This document shows, piece after piece, positions 43,401 through 54,062 of a DNA stretch of 64,000 bases. The position numbers and the translations under genes are program-made. The stretch lies in contig NC_011683.1 of assembly GCF_000150955.2 (NCBI RefSeq), positions 248,001 to 312,000 on the forward strand, written 5' to 3'. The stretch comes from Phaeodactylum tricornutum CCAP 1055/1. Lineage: Eukaryota > Bacillariophyta > Bacillariophyceae > Surirellales > Neidiaceae. Below the pieces are notes generated by a model. It saw nothing but the letters and a program-made list of their open reading frames with translations. It made no database searches and was not told the DNA's origin. Each line of letters begins with the position of its first letter. Positions within the stretch are counted from its first letter, which is position 1.

Positions 43401-43809
43401 CGTCGTTGTATTCCGTCGTGGTGAGGTGTTCCAGGGTTTTCGGGGTCTCGCCGACTGTGTGTGCGTAGTGAGCGGTGTGGAAGGAAGCAGATTCGGTACC
43501 AATTAGGGAGAACGGTCGCTGAACCCGGATGAAATTGGCGAGTCGACTCTCGGTACTTATTGCGTTGGATACCGGAGGACATTGTCACGACAAGTGTCCG
43601 GAGACTGGAAAAAATCCGACTTCACGTCCGAATACCGCATCGTGCGATGGATCGATCGACCATGACAACGGATCCGTGAAAACGAGCCAAAGAAGCCATG
43701 CCGTCCCAACGACGAACGGCAATCCCTGATTGAACTCAAATCGATTATCTTCAATACCCTCTACAGCTAGACGATACAGAAAGGAAAAACGAACGCCCAG
43801 AAACAGAGT
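43401..43809. other. Bidirectional promoter interval
   Basis: About 410 bp separate the USP start from the next plus-strand gene, so both promoters must fit here. No defined motif was recognised. Confidence 0.5.
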
Positions 43810-45032
43810 ATGACACGTCGATTTAATGGAACATTCCTGGTCTGGGGGATTCTTCTCGTGGGATGGTCCCAAGGGTATACTTGGTCGATGGATACCAACG
43901 CTGCCTTTGGTTCCAGACGATGCGTGACAATAAAACCTACCGATCGATATCACTCATGTCGGCCGAGCAGACATCCCTCGTATCGGCAACGAGTCGTGAC
44001 GCCGTCACTCGATCGATCCAATACGGCTCGAAAGGTTGTTTCCGATTCTACCCGACAAACAGACCTCCCCCCATCATACCAAATGATCAGACGAGTATCA
44101 ATGCTTCCGAATCTCGAGTGCTAAAGCTATCGGTCTGGTCTGGAACAATACAACCCGCGTTGCTGGCCCTCTTGGGGTCCTTTCTAGCGGCGCTACTACT
44201 CCTCGCTTGGGAAGATGTCACCTGTTCCTTGGTACTACCCTCCCGTTCCCGAACCTCACTTCCCGTCAACAACGTTTGGGCCGCATCAACCATTCGTGGC
44301 ATGGGTTTTGGTGCCTCCGAACGAGCCCAGATTCAACAACAGCTACAAGACGAAGCTTTCTCTTCGACCGGGACCGACTCGGACATCGATTCGTTGCTGG
44401 AAACGTCCTTGCTTTCGTACAACGAAGTCATGGAAACCCACCGCACCGAACGTGTCGCTCGCTGGAAATCACACCCTAGCAATGACAACGTCGACGCAAT
44501 TCCGTCCTCGATTCACGTTCTCGTCGCATGCTGGCAGCAAATTGCGACTCTCCGTGCTTTGGCCAACGACTACCAGTGGGATACGATTCGGTCCCAACTC
44601 CGGTCCGCACCCTGGACTGACCTGGAACCGGCCGCCTCGAGTTTGCGCCAATACCAGTACCGCACCGCGCGTGTGGTCGTTACCAAGGATGACGACGTCA
44701 TTGGCTTCGACTGGGGCTCCTGTGCCTGGCGACACTGCGGCGCCCTCGCCGATGTCGTGGAAGCGTCCGACGAACTCGACACCCTGCTCGGTGTATTGGA
44801 ACCACTCGAGGCTAACTTTTGTTTGGACGTCATGGAGCGGAGTTTGCGCGATATGCTGACCGTTTTGCCCTGGACACTGGCGCGACCGGACGACGCCGCC
44901 ATTTACGCACGGTTGCCCACCTATCAACCGCACCGTGTATTCGATCCAGAAGACGAATTGGAAGAAGGGGAAGTTGACCCACGACTAGACGATGCATACT
45001 TGCAAGCCTTGCAAGATCTGCGTATTGACTAA
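43810..45032 (+). CDS. Unknown stramenopile protein, probably plastid-targeted; 5' end uncertain
   Basis: The well-supported part is the frame ending at 45032, whose C-terminal 250 residues are protein-like: FDWGSCAWRHCGALADV, LDTLLGVLEPLEANFCLDV and MLTVLPWTLARPDDAA. It ends in an acidic Glu/Asp tail. In that frame the first ATG is at 43863, with a hydrophobic stretch (LALLGSFLAALLLLAW) about 100 residues in. In another frame, ATG 43810 begins a good signal peptide (MTRRFNGTFLVWGILLVGW) with an aromatic residue after a possible cleavage site (SQG/YTW), as in diatom plastid presequences. An early intron may therefore join the two frames; I could not choose its splice sites. The later hydrophobic stretch would then be a thylakoid transfer or membrane domain. 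No family is recognised. Confidence 0.6.
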
Positions 45033-45598
45033 ACTAATAGATTCAATTGATGTAGGGATGTGGTTGAATTAAAGTGGAATAACGCCAAATCATTACGGTC
45101 GGCCCCCATTACTACCTCGCATTCTGCTTTTCGAACGTTTTGCCGTCGAATAAATCTATTACTAGATTAAATTGTTTTCCTCAAGAAGCGGCTCCTTTTA
45201 GGAGAAAGGGTTTTGGATTTGTCAGAAGAGTAGACCGGCTACCGCTATTCGTTGTCAAGATGATGTAATCTTTGCCGTCTAGTCATGTAGAGCAGTACAC
45301 GAATGCTTAATGTAACCTCTACGGGATACCACGATATCCGGGTTCTATTTTTCAGCTGAGGAAACTCCATGTGCACGCACTTATTCCTGTCATCAACGTA
45401 GCCGCGCCGCCGCCGCACACCGTGCTCCCTGCAAAAATCGAAGTATCTGGGGAATTTCTCGAACGTATCGCTCCGCGAATCCAAGGCAAGGCGAGCGAAT
45501 TCGTTTTTCTATCGTTATCAATATCACTGTTGAAGATGAGAATATCTGATCCGATTGTTAAGGGCGAGGGCCGATTTTCGAAGAGTTGCGTAGGCCGT
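45033..45598. other. Intergenic, no gene seen
   Basis: About 565 bp between two plus-strand genes. Short frames on both strands are present (45245-45696 region) but none is convincing. It should contain the 3' end of the previous gene and the promoter of the Tim17-family gene. Confidence 0.45.
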
Positions 45599-46188
45599 AT
45601 GAGCAGTGCTGGGGTAAGCATAAATATTGTGCTGGTGTTGTTAGGTTCCACACCTTTTCTTGCTGACAAGGACACTCTTGCGCAACACAGCTTCAAGGAG
45701 CCGTTATGGGTTCGTTCATTGGCTTGGGACAGCTTGCTTGGTATCCCGACCCTTACCGCTACGACATGAAGAACAGAGCTATTCCCAAAGCTCTAGATTT
45801 GCGTTATATGATCCGAGGCCTCCGAAGCCCAGCTCTCTGGGGTGCTCTAGTCTGCTCGACCTTCTCCATAACCGAATGTGTGATGGAGCAGCTTCGTGAT
45901 GAATCTCACGACTCTACTTGGGTCAACGCGACTGTAGGTGGAGCGGCTGCCGGAATCGTCGTGGGTAGCATGACCCGTCGCATCGATATTATGGCAGTTT
46001 CGGCCCTCGGTTTCGGCGTCGCAATGGGCATGGTGGAATACAATGGTCACTTTATCACCAATCAGCCAAACCTGAATAGACGTGAACGGATGGCGGAGAA
46101 GATAAAGAATCAACCGCAGGACAAAACGCCCGCTCCGGGCACGGTGGCTGGATTGAAAGAGCAGTACCCAGAATACAAAGACTTGTAG
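45599..46188 (+). CDS. Tim17/22/23-family inner-membrane protein with 5-codon first exon
   Basis: Exon 1 is only 45599-45613 (MSSAG); a 77-bp intron (gtaagc donor, acacag acceptor) leads to exon 2, 45691-46188. The junction reads MSSAG/LQGAVMGSFIGLGQLAW and is in phase. The protein has 165 aa. Four moderately hydrophobic, Gly- and Ala-rich helices match the Tim17/Tim22/Tim23 superfamily: GALVCSTFSITECVMEQLR, then VGGAAAGIVVGSM with the family G/A-rich turn before a positive charge, and ALGFGVAMGMVEYNG. Members are mitochondrial preprotein translocases or complex I subunit NDUFA11 (B14.7). This one could be either; the tail ends in a polar Lys/Pro segment. An ATG at 45706 alone would shorten the protein by 10 residues and remove the first Gly-rich turn, so the spliced start is preferred. 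Confidence 0.75.
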
Positions 46189-46486
46189 TAAGTTTTCTTA
46201 CTGTTGAAAAGCCTAACTTTTATATCATATTGGAAATTACGACGGGTAACGGGGCAAAATTAGGGATTATAGTAGTAAGGAAATCAGCGGACGATAGGAC
46301 TCAAGTTTGTGTATGCATGCAATCGTTGCGTCCCGTTCCTCCTTCTCTGTGACGAACTCATTTGCTAGTTGCCAGCAAACAAATAATCGGCAATAACCAA
46401 GAACAGGCGATTCTTCCCGAACTCAAAATGTGGAGCTGTAGGTTGTCTGTAGATGCCTATACCTAATGTCAGGGCCTTCCTCTAGA

Positions 46487-46495
46487 AAGGTATTT
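46487..46495. repeat. Left target-site duplication (AAGGTATTT)
   Basis: Nine bases identical to 47837-47845 directly outside the left inverted terminus. A 9-bp duplication is characteristic of Mutator-like transposons. Confidence 0.85.
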
Positions 46496-46697
46496 GAGAA
46501 AAACCGCTATTTCGGCCTCTACGACATGAAAAAATCGCTATCTCGGCCGAATCTGAAAATTTCTAAGTACTTTTGATTTAGCGCGAAACGGATTTTAAGT
46601 AAAATTAGCAATTAGAAAACAATCCAATGCTTGGTGTATGCTCTGTGTATGATATAGCGGAGGTATCGCGTTGGCATGGATGGGCTGCTTCCAACCC
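46496..46697. repeat. Left terminal inverted repeat of the DNA transposon
   Basis: This stretch of about 202 bp begins GAGAAAAACCGC and matches the reverse complement of 47632-47836 with only scattered differences. Shared internal markers include tatttcggcctct, ttagcgcgaaacgg, ggtgtatgctctgtgtatga and gctgcttccaaccc. Similarity stops abruptly after the last of these. Confidence 0.9.
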
Positions 46698-47403
46698 ATG
46701 ACTTACTGCATTCTAACCACGCCTTTTCTTGTCATGGTCCAAGCGCAGCCCCAAAAGCAAAGGGAGATTCCTGTAGCAGTTCACAGGGAAAATTATTCAA
46801 GGATGGTTGGAATAGGAACTAACTGTAAGCAACAACGCCAAGGGCAAATCAAAGTAACAATGAAACGGAATCGCTGTCGTTACAGTGAGGACAAAGCACG
46901 AGATTTCCAATGACTATCTGCCAGAAAAGCTTCGGGTCAGGAGTTCGTTGTCTTCCCAAAACTTGCCGACAGTGAAGCAATGTCAACCCAATATCCATCA
47001 CTCCCTACATAGTTCACTAGTAATAGACATACGAGAGGGAGTGCAAGAGTCGTAAGTGCAGCCTCAATAGGTTTACCAAATTTGAACTCAAACGCTGCCG
47101 CTACAGGTTTGTTGCTTGGGAACAGCCGTCGCAACTGTCGTTGTGCTATAGTCTTCCGATGCCTTTCTAGGCGTCAAAGGAGACTTTTAATTCTCGTGTA
47201 ACAAGCAAGAATTGTTTCAAAAGCCAACAGTACTTTTTCTTCTAATTTCACGTCTTGTACCGTTTCCCATCTTCATCGACAGTAAGGTTGTTCGTCCCGT
47301 TGGCCTACGTAATTTAGCTGTGAGCGCTGTCAGTTGCAGCTATCACAAGAAAAGACATTTGCACAGTGGCATTCATCATGCAAAAGACTGGTGGTGAATC
47401 AAC

Positions 47404-47623
47404 ACTTAATGTGCATTTGCTGTTCAAAACTCCTGGAGTCCTGGCGACAGTTTGTGCTCTGTATGCTTGGGGTAAAGTGTTCACAGTCAACTGCTGTGAA
47501 ACAGATTGATCGAACTTAATGTGCATTTGCTGTTCAAAACTCCAGGAGTCCTGGCGACAGTTTGTGCTCTGTATGCTTGGGGTAAAGTGTTCACAGTCAA
47601 CTGCTGTGAAACAGATTGATCGA
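47404..47623. repeat. 110-bp tandem duplication inside the transposon
   Basis: Two adjacent 110-bp copies (47404-47513 and 47514-47623) are identical except for one base (T at 47434, A at 47544). The near identity points to a recent duplication inside the element next to its right terminus. Repeats below the terminus are common in Mutator-like elements and can bind transposase. Confidence 0.95.
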
Positions 47624-47631
47624 AGCTTGAC

Positions 47632-47836
47632 GGGTTGGAAGCAGCTCATCCATGCCAATGCGATACCTCCGGTATATCATACACAGAGCATACACCAAGC
47701 ATTGGATTATTTTCTAATTGCTAATTTTACTTATAAGCCGTTTCGCGCTAAATCTAAAGAAAGTACATAAAAATTTTCAGATTCGGCCGAATAGCGATTT
47801 TTTCATGTCGCAGAGGCCGAAATAGCGGTTTTCCTC
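47632..47836. repeat. Right terminal inverted repeat of the DNA transposon
   Basis: About 205 bp, the inverted counterpart of 46496-46697, ending in ...GCGGTTTTCCTC. It carries small insertions and single-base differences relative to the left arm, for example in the aagaaagtacat stretch. Confidence 0.9.
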
Positions 47837-47845
47837 AAGGTATTT
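47837..47845. repeat. Right target-site duplication (AAGGTATTT)
   Basis: Nine bases identical to 46487-46495, directly outside the right terminus. Confidence 0.85.
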
Positions 47846-48160
47846 CTATCCTTCTAATTGACGTTATGTATGACACATTTGCTGTAACACTGGGAAAGGT
47901 TAATTGAAAGTTCCCTGCCAACTTGTCTTACCAGATTCAAACTCTGAAAGGAGATTCATTCCTCGCACTCGCATTCCGAACAAGATTCTTCTGCAAATCT
48001 TTTCGATTTGGAAAACAGATTCTTTTGATTCTTTCTGTACCATCTAGTATGCCTCATTTGTACCGACGCTCAAGTTCCTGCAGACCACAAAAAAGATCTC
48101 TGCACATTTTCGTTTACAGTTTACTGTTACACTGATTTCCCTGGTGAAAAGAATTCTTCG
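47846..48160. other. Upstream region of the anchor-I gene
   Basis: About 315 bp between the transposon and the start codon at 48161. AT-rich with no specific element recognised. The transposon insertion puts its right terminus close to this promoter. Confidence 0.4.
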
Positions 48161-50532
48161 ATGACGCAAATCTTGATCTTGACTGCCCTCCTTGCCGTCA
48201 TGGCAGAGGCTCTCACATTCTCTCGCAGTGACATGACAGGGAACAATTTTGCGGGCGATATTTTGACATTCAAAGATCGTCTCTACGTCCCTTACGGTCC
48301 AGATTTGATTTCTGATCCCCCACAGACGGACCAACCTTGGACGGGATTTGGCTACGGATTGGGAGCAACGGAGCATTGGGCGTACGATCATAAGGAGAAG
48401 TACATTTATTCCCAAAGCGAAGCTGGTGGCTACGTAACAATTATTGATTACAACGCTTTGCCAGGAGTAGTGACACCTTATAGTATGAATGTTGGTGGAC
48501 GCAATGTTGACGTGCGAGATATTGTCGTCTGTTCAGAAGAGGGACTACTCTTTCTGACGCTTACTGATCGAAGCAAGGTGCTTATGTATGAAACCGTGAA
48601 ACGGAGCTCCCCCGGAACCCCAACGTTGCTCTCTGAGATTGATGCCGGAAACTCTCCAGATGCCATGAAGTAAGTTTTTGAAGGATTTTAGCGTGTCACT
48701 TTCAAGTTAACACTCTGATCATTACCTTGTGCTGAACCTGGTTGCAGGCTCTCGAACGATTGCAGTATACTTGCAGTTGCAAACCAGAACGAGGGAACCT
48801 CAGTTTTAAATCAAGGCGCTGTCACTTTGGTGACCAATTTTCGTTCAGCAAGTGGACCCGAAACAAAAACTGTGCTGCTCAATACCTTTACGGATGAGTA
48901 CCTGTTGGGTCGTGAAGTGCACATGCCGTTGACACGAAATGCCATGATATACTGGAATGCCGAGCTCGGATTGGGCTGGGATACTCCAAATGGTCTGATT
49001 GATCAATACAATCCAGCCCTTGCGTTCGACCCTGAATTCTTGGCGTTTAACAACGACGGCACGGAGCTTTATCTAAATCTTCAACAAAACTCTGCAATGG
49101 TCCGCATCAGTACCGCTACCGGTACTGCTTTGTCCGTTGATGGATATGGCCTTAAAGATCTCACCGCCGGATCCGGTGCTGATATTGTCAAAGACGGCGA
49201 GTGCAAGCTTGTGACCAATCCTTGTCTTTTCCTCGCACGTTCACCGGACGGTATTGCGACCGTAGAGTACGAAGGCGTCAACTATGTACTATTGGCTGAG
49301 GAGGGAAGTGACTTTGATCTTGGTGACTATGAAGAAAAGGCTGACTCGAACGATATCTTTCAAGGCAATGGAACTTTTGCGTATTCTAATTTTACCTTCG
49401 ATGCGTCTTTCTTCGCGGAAGGTGACTCCAGCGCTGGTTGCTCCGCTAATTTCAATGCGGAGTGTGAAAGCAACGATCTTCCTTGGTGCTCCAACTTTGA
49501 ACTTACAGTTGGATCGTCAGCTGTCGACTATACAGACCCAACTGCTCCCAAGATGAACCGCATCGTTGGGTTTGGAGGGCGAGGAATCTCAATCTTTCGA
49601 GTACCATCTAACGTTCAGCAGCAAATTACGATGGTGTGGGAGTCCGGCTCCGAGTTTGAGGAGCGTACCTGCGCCGACTTTCCGTGGGCGAACAACGCTC
49701 TTACGGACGAAGAGTTTGCTCCCATTTGTACCGATTCAAACCAAGACTTTGAGTGCGCTCGTTGGATTCTTGTTTCCAACGACGATCGGGAGGGCATCAA
49801 CGAAAGGTAAGTCTGTCGCATCTAAACGCCGAGCATTTCTTGCGAAGAGTACAGCTATGTCATTCTCACCGCGGGTTGAAAACACGAATCAGAAATGATC
49901 CTCTTGGCGACGGATGTACCTTTAACAATGGTAGCACTGGTGCATGTCCGATGGGATCAACAGTGGATACAAAGGCGCAGCAAGACGGCCTAGGCGTCGA
50001 AACAGTTGTTGTCGGAATTGCATGTGACCATCTCGTTGCTCTGGGTTGTGGCGAGAACAATGCGATGTGCTTTCTATACGACATATCCGACATTGAGTCT
50101 CCGGTCCATCTCAAAACTTTCAACTTGAGCCCGTCATCTCGCAATAGAAACCCCGAACAGTCTTATCTCGACGATCTTGGTGATATTGATGCTGAAACGA
50201 TCCAGTTTATTTATCCCGGCCAGAGCCCTACCGGAAAGTCTGGATTTATATTTGGCGGTGCCATTAGTGGTACCCTCTCTTTCTGGGAGTTTGAGTGCGC
50301 TAGCGAAGAAACCGCTCAAAGCGGCTCTGGTGGTGGGCAGAGCCAAGAGTTAAGTGACAGCGACGAGAGTTTGGAAGGCGGGGCGATCGCAGGAATAGTG
50401 ATTGGATCGGTTGTCGGCTTGGCTTTGCTTGCTGTCATTGCCTTGAGGGCCATGGGAGGAAACAAGAAAGAAATAGACACGGGCAAAACAGGCAGTAGCG
50501 ACCATACCGAGACCGTAGATGGTCTAGCTTAA
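48161..50532 (+). CDS. Choice-of-anchor-I-like secreted beta-propeller, type I membrane protein, 3 exons
   Basis: Exons are 48161-48669, 48748-49806 and 49893-50532, with introns of 78 and 86 bp (both gtaagt; both phase 2), giving 735 aa. A signal peptide (MTQILILTALLAVMAEAL) opens the protein. The extracellular part has repeated beta-propeller-like strands with the phrase NPALAFDPEFLAFNNDGTEL, NLQQNSAMVRIS and DGIATVEYEGVNYVLLAEEG. These resemble the family of bacterial and animal proteins called choice-of-anchor I (related to mesenchyme-specific cell-surface glycoprotein and phytase-like propellers). Many Cys residues and N-glycosylation sites (NGTF, NFTF) fit a secreted location. A membrane helix lies about 30 residues from the end (GAIAGIVIGSVVGLALL) with a short Lys-rich cytosolic tail. 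Enzymatic activity is unknown. The nearest alternative is an esterase-like or phosphatase-like propeller. Confidence 0.75.
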
Positions 50533-50869
50533 TTTTGTGGAGTTCTTTTTCTTTATCAATCCGGATTGTGATTGTTTGAAGTTTCCCTGATCAATACCTG
50601 ACATCGCTTGTCTACAACTACTGGACCGAAACGGATTCACAGTCACTGTCAGTACCTTTTGCATCTATATTTAACTACTCTTGATCGTTGGCTACGCCTG
50701 CAGAATTCAACTCTTCATACAAGTCTTTTACGCCGAATCTACATACGCACAAAATTGATCTGTATTAACAGAAAGGCGGTCTACGGAACAACTATGTATG
50801 ATACAAAAAGCATATTCTTCTCCCATAGAAGAACACTAAAATACGACTGCAAACCTTCTCATCATCAAC
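50533..50869. other. Intergenic between convergent genes
   Basis: About 340 bp between the anchor-I stop and the stop of the membrane SGNH hydrolase. A plus-strand frame of about 100 codons (50608-50907) has no protein character and no signal beyond chance. Confidence 0.5.
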
Positions 50870-52161
50870 TTATTCGACATCGTTGCGTTCGTCATCTTCG
50901 AAGATGATCCGCTGTAGCTCACGCAAAATGGCATTCCCCAGGACTCGGTGTCCCTCCACCGAAAGATGAACATAGTCCGGCATAAGATCCGAAACAATCT
51001 GTTGCGACTTTGCCGTATAGTGGTCGTTGCCCAGGGTTCCCAGAAACAACGAGTCGACATCGAAGTAAACTAGGTGGTCGTGTTCTTTGCAGAATGTAGC
51101 CAATTGCTGATTGATTTTCTGAATAGAAGGCCAGAGTAAGAAGTGGCGGCGAGCCTGATTAGCCTTAAAAGTCTCTGAATGATGCCATTCAAAGAGATGA
51201 TGCGCTCGACCTCCAACTTTCTCCAGGCTCCCATTTTGCCGCGACGATCGTGGCAAAATGCCCTGAATGACCACCACCGAACCGGGGTTGCTGAAGGCAA
51301 TCTCTTCTACCGTCCGGAGAATACCCAAGACAGTCGCTTCTTCAGAGCAGCCACCCCGGGATAAATCGTTTGTTCCAATAAGTAGCCAGAAAACCTTGGA
51401 GTTCAGCGACTGCGGCAGTTCGCCGTGTTGCATTCTCCACAATAAATTGGCTGTTGAATCACCGGCAATACCCAAGGCCAGACCTTCCAATTCACCTCCA
51501 CCGGCGCTGGTAAAGGTTTCATTCCAGTATTTGCGAATTAAGTGGCCATCCTGGCTTGGTTTGTTATACCAGTAGCCGTTCCATTCTTCCGTCGTCTCGT
51601 CCCCAAAGAAAACCACATCGTAGTCAACATTTTGTTGAATACGTTTTTTGTTGGCTTCATGAGCGGGTAGCCAGCCTTGTTGTTCCTCTCGCGAGATCGT
51701 TTCGGTAAAGTCTTCGCATTGACAGGCGTCGTCTCCACCCTGAAAATCGAGAGAAAATGGGTCAGCAAGATTAAGGAGACCTTTCACGACCTACCTTTTC
51801 GTCCCTCCATTTATCAACTTACAAACAAACACCAATGATCTAACTGCGATGCTTTGAAGTTGTAGTCCAATTCGATTTTGGTATAATCGTGCGAGAGTCG
51901 GTTCCTATACATAGGCGTTTGAAAAGACTTTACGAACATGTAGAAAAGTAGTCCGATGATGGATAGGACTAGAGCTGTCGCAAGGCGCGGATAGTACTCC
52001 AAATGCAGCTTTAGGAACATACATAGCTGATCTAGTGGATGACTCGTCGAACCGGAAGAAGATTGAACCGGCATGGGTTTCATGTCGCGCCGAGACGACC
52101 TACCGTTGCTTTCCATTTCCATAGCGGCAAAGTTCGGCCTGCTTCCACCGTTTGCTGCCAT
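50870..52161 (-). CDS. Membrane-anchored SGNH/GDSL hydrolase, 2 exons
   Basis: Exon 1 is 52161-51823 and exon 2 is 51739-50870, joined across an 83-bp intron (gtaagt donor, ttttcag acceptor, phase 0), giving 402 aa. The cytosolic N-terminus (about 75 residues) is polar, and one membrane helix follows (ALVLSIIGLLFYMFV, about residue 78-95). The lumenal or extracellular domain has SGNH blocks: block I GIAGDSTANLLW (nucleophile Ser), block III LLIGTNDLSRGG (Asn) and block V YVHLSVEGHRVLG (His). The order and spacing resemble the PAF-acetylhydrolase beta/gamma group. A Cys pair (CQCEDF) sits just after the membrane region. Substrates could be acetyl esters on glycans or lipids; the family is too broad to choose. 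A type II orientation in the secretory pathway is inferred from the single helix. Confidence 0.85.
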
Positions 52162-52550
52162 GGGAGTTATCCTATCCTATGCTGTTTGCTTGGGCTGAAA
52201 GACAAAATCCTTTGAAGGTCACGAGCTTGCTTTATGCAGCGAACTACTAGATTGTACGGACGACCAAGACCGGAGCCCCCCGGGACGAAGCAAAAAAGTC
52301 ACGAATGATCCACCCGTAATGAGAGCGGAAAAGACCGACTTTATCCCGCAGATTCGCCAATAAAACCCAAAAGACCCATAATGTCAAAACTCCACTTTGT
52401 TATGTAACTGAAAGGAATTGCCCCTCCCTCTGGCCGCTTTCTACTTTACATTACATTAAATCCGATTCATTGGCAGTAGATTGCTTTACATTGAAATAAA
52501 CATAGGAATGGATCTAGAACAATCTCAGTTCAATTTTCACAAGTCCACTT
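52162..52550. other. Intergenic, no gene seen
   Basis: About 390 bp between two minus-strand genes; AT-rich 3' part (ttacattacattaaa). Presumed 3' end of Prp4 and promoter of the SGNH gene. Confidence 0.45.
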
Positions 52551-54062
52551 TTACTGCCACAGTTTGAGCGTCTTGTCAAATCCACAGGTTAGAATGGAGT
52601 TGCTGCCTAGAATTTCTATTCCCGATAGCTTGCCTTCATGGGCCTGCAGCTGGCGCAACATTTTCCAATCACGGCAGCCCCACAACCGTGCCGTCCCATC
52701 ATAGGAAGACGACGCCAGATATTCACCGGACGCATCAAACTGTAGTTTGGTTACCACGTTGGAATGCGCTGGCAAGGATGCAGCCAGTTTCCGCCTTCGC
52801 AGATCCCAAATCTTGATCGTACCGTCGTCACCGGCCGTGGCCAATTGAAAGCCGTTCGGGTGAAAAATAGCGTTTAGCACACGCTTCGCATGCCCCAGAA
52901 AGTGTTTAATAGACTTGCCAGTCCTCAAATCCCAGACCTGTACGATTCCGCCGAAATCAGTCGTGGCACATAGACTGCCGTCTGGATGGAAACCAACACC
53001 GTAACACTCCTTCCAATGACCATCTTGGAGCAGAATATTCTGGCTAGTTTCAATATCCCATAAACGCCAGGTATGATCAAAACTGGTGGTTGCGACATGT
53101 CGTTGCATCGGATGAAAAGCTGCTCGGCATAATCGGGATTGATGACCGTGTAAGACCGCTTGCTCAGTTACGGCAAAGCGCTCGGTGCTATCGACAGCTC
53201 CTGCATCGTCCAACATGACAGTGTGAGCGCTCTGCACACGGTACAACTTAGCAGTCAAATCGATGGACGTTGTTGCCATAATTGCCAGGTCTTCGTTTAC
53301 TTTCATTGTATCCAAGCCCATAATCCGGTCTTCGTGGCACATGGTCTTGCCCCCTAAGATCTCAAGCGCGGAGGAACTTCCATCCCATAACTGAACGCTT
53401 CCAGTCCAACCCCCAGTTGCAACGACGGGAATCCCATCCAAAGTTTGTGCGCTGATGCAGCTCACAACACGGCTATCACCATACTGAGAACCCTGCAGGG
53501 CCATCATCTGAATGGATTGGTACATTTTGTGACAGGATTCATCGAGCACGTCCACTTCCGTACTGGTGCCGGGTTTTTCGTCAATTTTACGCTTGCGCCG
53601 GTTCGCTTGCAAGCGGAGTCGGCGTTCCCGTTCCAGTCGCGCCCCCGCCCGTTTCAATGAAAAATTGGCAATCGCTTGACGAGCCTCAATCAACTCCTGC
53701 TCCGCACGGGTGTATTTTGTCACCTCTTCTTCGTATCTTTCATTTGCTCCGCGTTGCCCAGTCAGATCTTCTTCCTTAAAGAGCGACGCCGCATCCAGTG
53801 AGACTTTTTGATGCGCCATGGCTTCGCGCAAGCGCTGGCGCACATCGGCCAAATTTTCTCCGAACAAACGGACGGGCTGTCCCATTTCTCGCAAAGCGGC
53901 GCGCACTTGTTCCGGCAGCGTGGGCACATCCAAGGAAGCCGCAATTTTCTTAGCCTCCAGATCCAGTAGCATGGCTTGGTGGACTTCTTGCTGGGCTCGA
54001 CTCGCGGCCGTCAAACTGAGCACCTCCGTTTGAGCAGCATTGTGTTGTTGACCTCCTTGCAT
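52551..54062 (-). CDS. PRPF4: U4/U6 snRNP protein Prp4 (WD40)
   Basis: The 503-aa protein starts at the ATG at 54062 (MQGGQQHNAAQTEVLS); the frame runs further upstream only to a GTG. The N-terminal splicing-factor motif appears as DVPTLPEQVRAALREMGQPVRLFGE followed by NLADVRQRLREAMA (about residues 50-90), the region that contacts Prp3 in the U4/U6 di-snRNP. A Lys/Arg-rich helix (RLERERRLRLQANRRKRKI) follows. The last 320 residues hold seven WD40 repeats, for example AAFHPMQRHVATTSFDHTWRLWD and ATAGDDGTIKIWD. This is a core pre-mRNA splicing factor of the U4/U6.U5 tri-snRNP and acts in the nucleus. No intron is needed. It lies between two unrelated SGNH hydrolase genes. Confidence 0.92.
   Translation of the reverse strand: MQGGQQHNAAQTEVLSLTAASRAQQEVHQAMLLDLEAKKIAASLDVPTLPEQVRAALREMGQPVRLFGENLADVRQRLREAMAHQKVSLDAASLFKEEDLTGQRGANERYEEEVTKYTRAEQELIEARQAIANFSLKRAGARLERERRLRLQANRRKRKIDEKPGTSTEVDVLDESCHKMYQSIQMMALQGSQYGDSRVVSCISAQTLDGIPVVATGGWTGSVQLWDGSSSALEILGGKTMCHEDRIMGLDTMKVNEDLAIMATTSIDLTAKLYRVQSAHTVMLDDAGAVDSTERFAVTEQAVLHGHQSRLCRAAFHPMQRHVATTSFDHTWRLWDIETSQNILLQDGHWKECYGVGFHPDGSLCATTDFGGIVQVWDLRTGKSIKHFLGHAKRVLNAIFHPNGFQLATAGDDGTIKIWDLRRRKLAASLPAHSNVVTKLQFDASGEYLASSSYDGTARLWGCRDWKMLRQLQAHEGKLSGIEILGSNSILTCGFDKTLKLWQ

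Larger units (their letters stand above)
46496..47836. mobile_element. Non-autonomous Mutator-like DNA transposon (1.34 kb)
   Basis: The element has inverted termini of about 202 and 205 bp, ending GAG...CTC, flanked by a perfect 9-bp target-site duplication (AAGGTATTT). Long inverted repeats plus 9-bp duplications are the hallmark of the Mutator/MULE superfamily, whose transposase recognises the termini. The 930-bp interior has no long open frame, zinc finger or transposase motif, so this copy depends on an enzyme encoded elsewhere. The two termini differ at roughly ten positions by eye and the target duplication is intact, which suggests a fairly recent but not brand-new insertion. It sits between the Tim17-family gene (stop 300 bp upstream) and the anchor-I gene, without interrupting either. 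A foldback element or hAT-type (8-bp duplication) is the alternative. Confidence 0.85.

Noticed and set aside
46496-47836. Inverted repeats considered as a large RNA hairpin or a viral element
   Set aside because: The 9-bp target duplications and terminal GAG/CTC fit a cut-and-paste DNA transposon; no capsid, polymerase or integrase frame is present.
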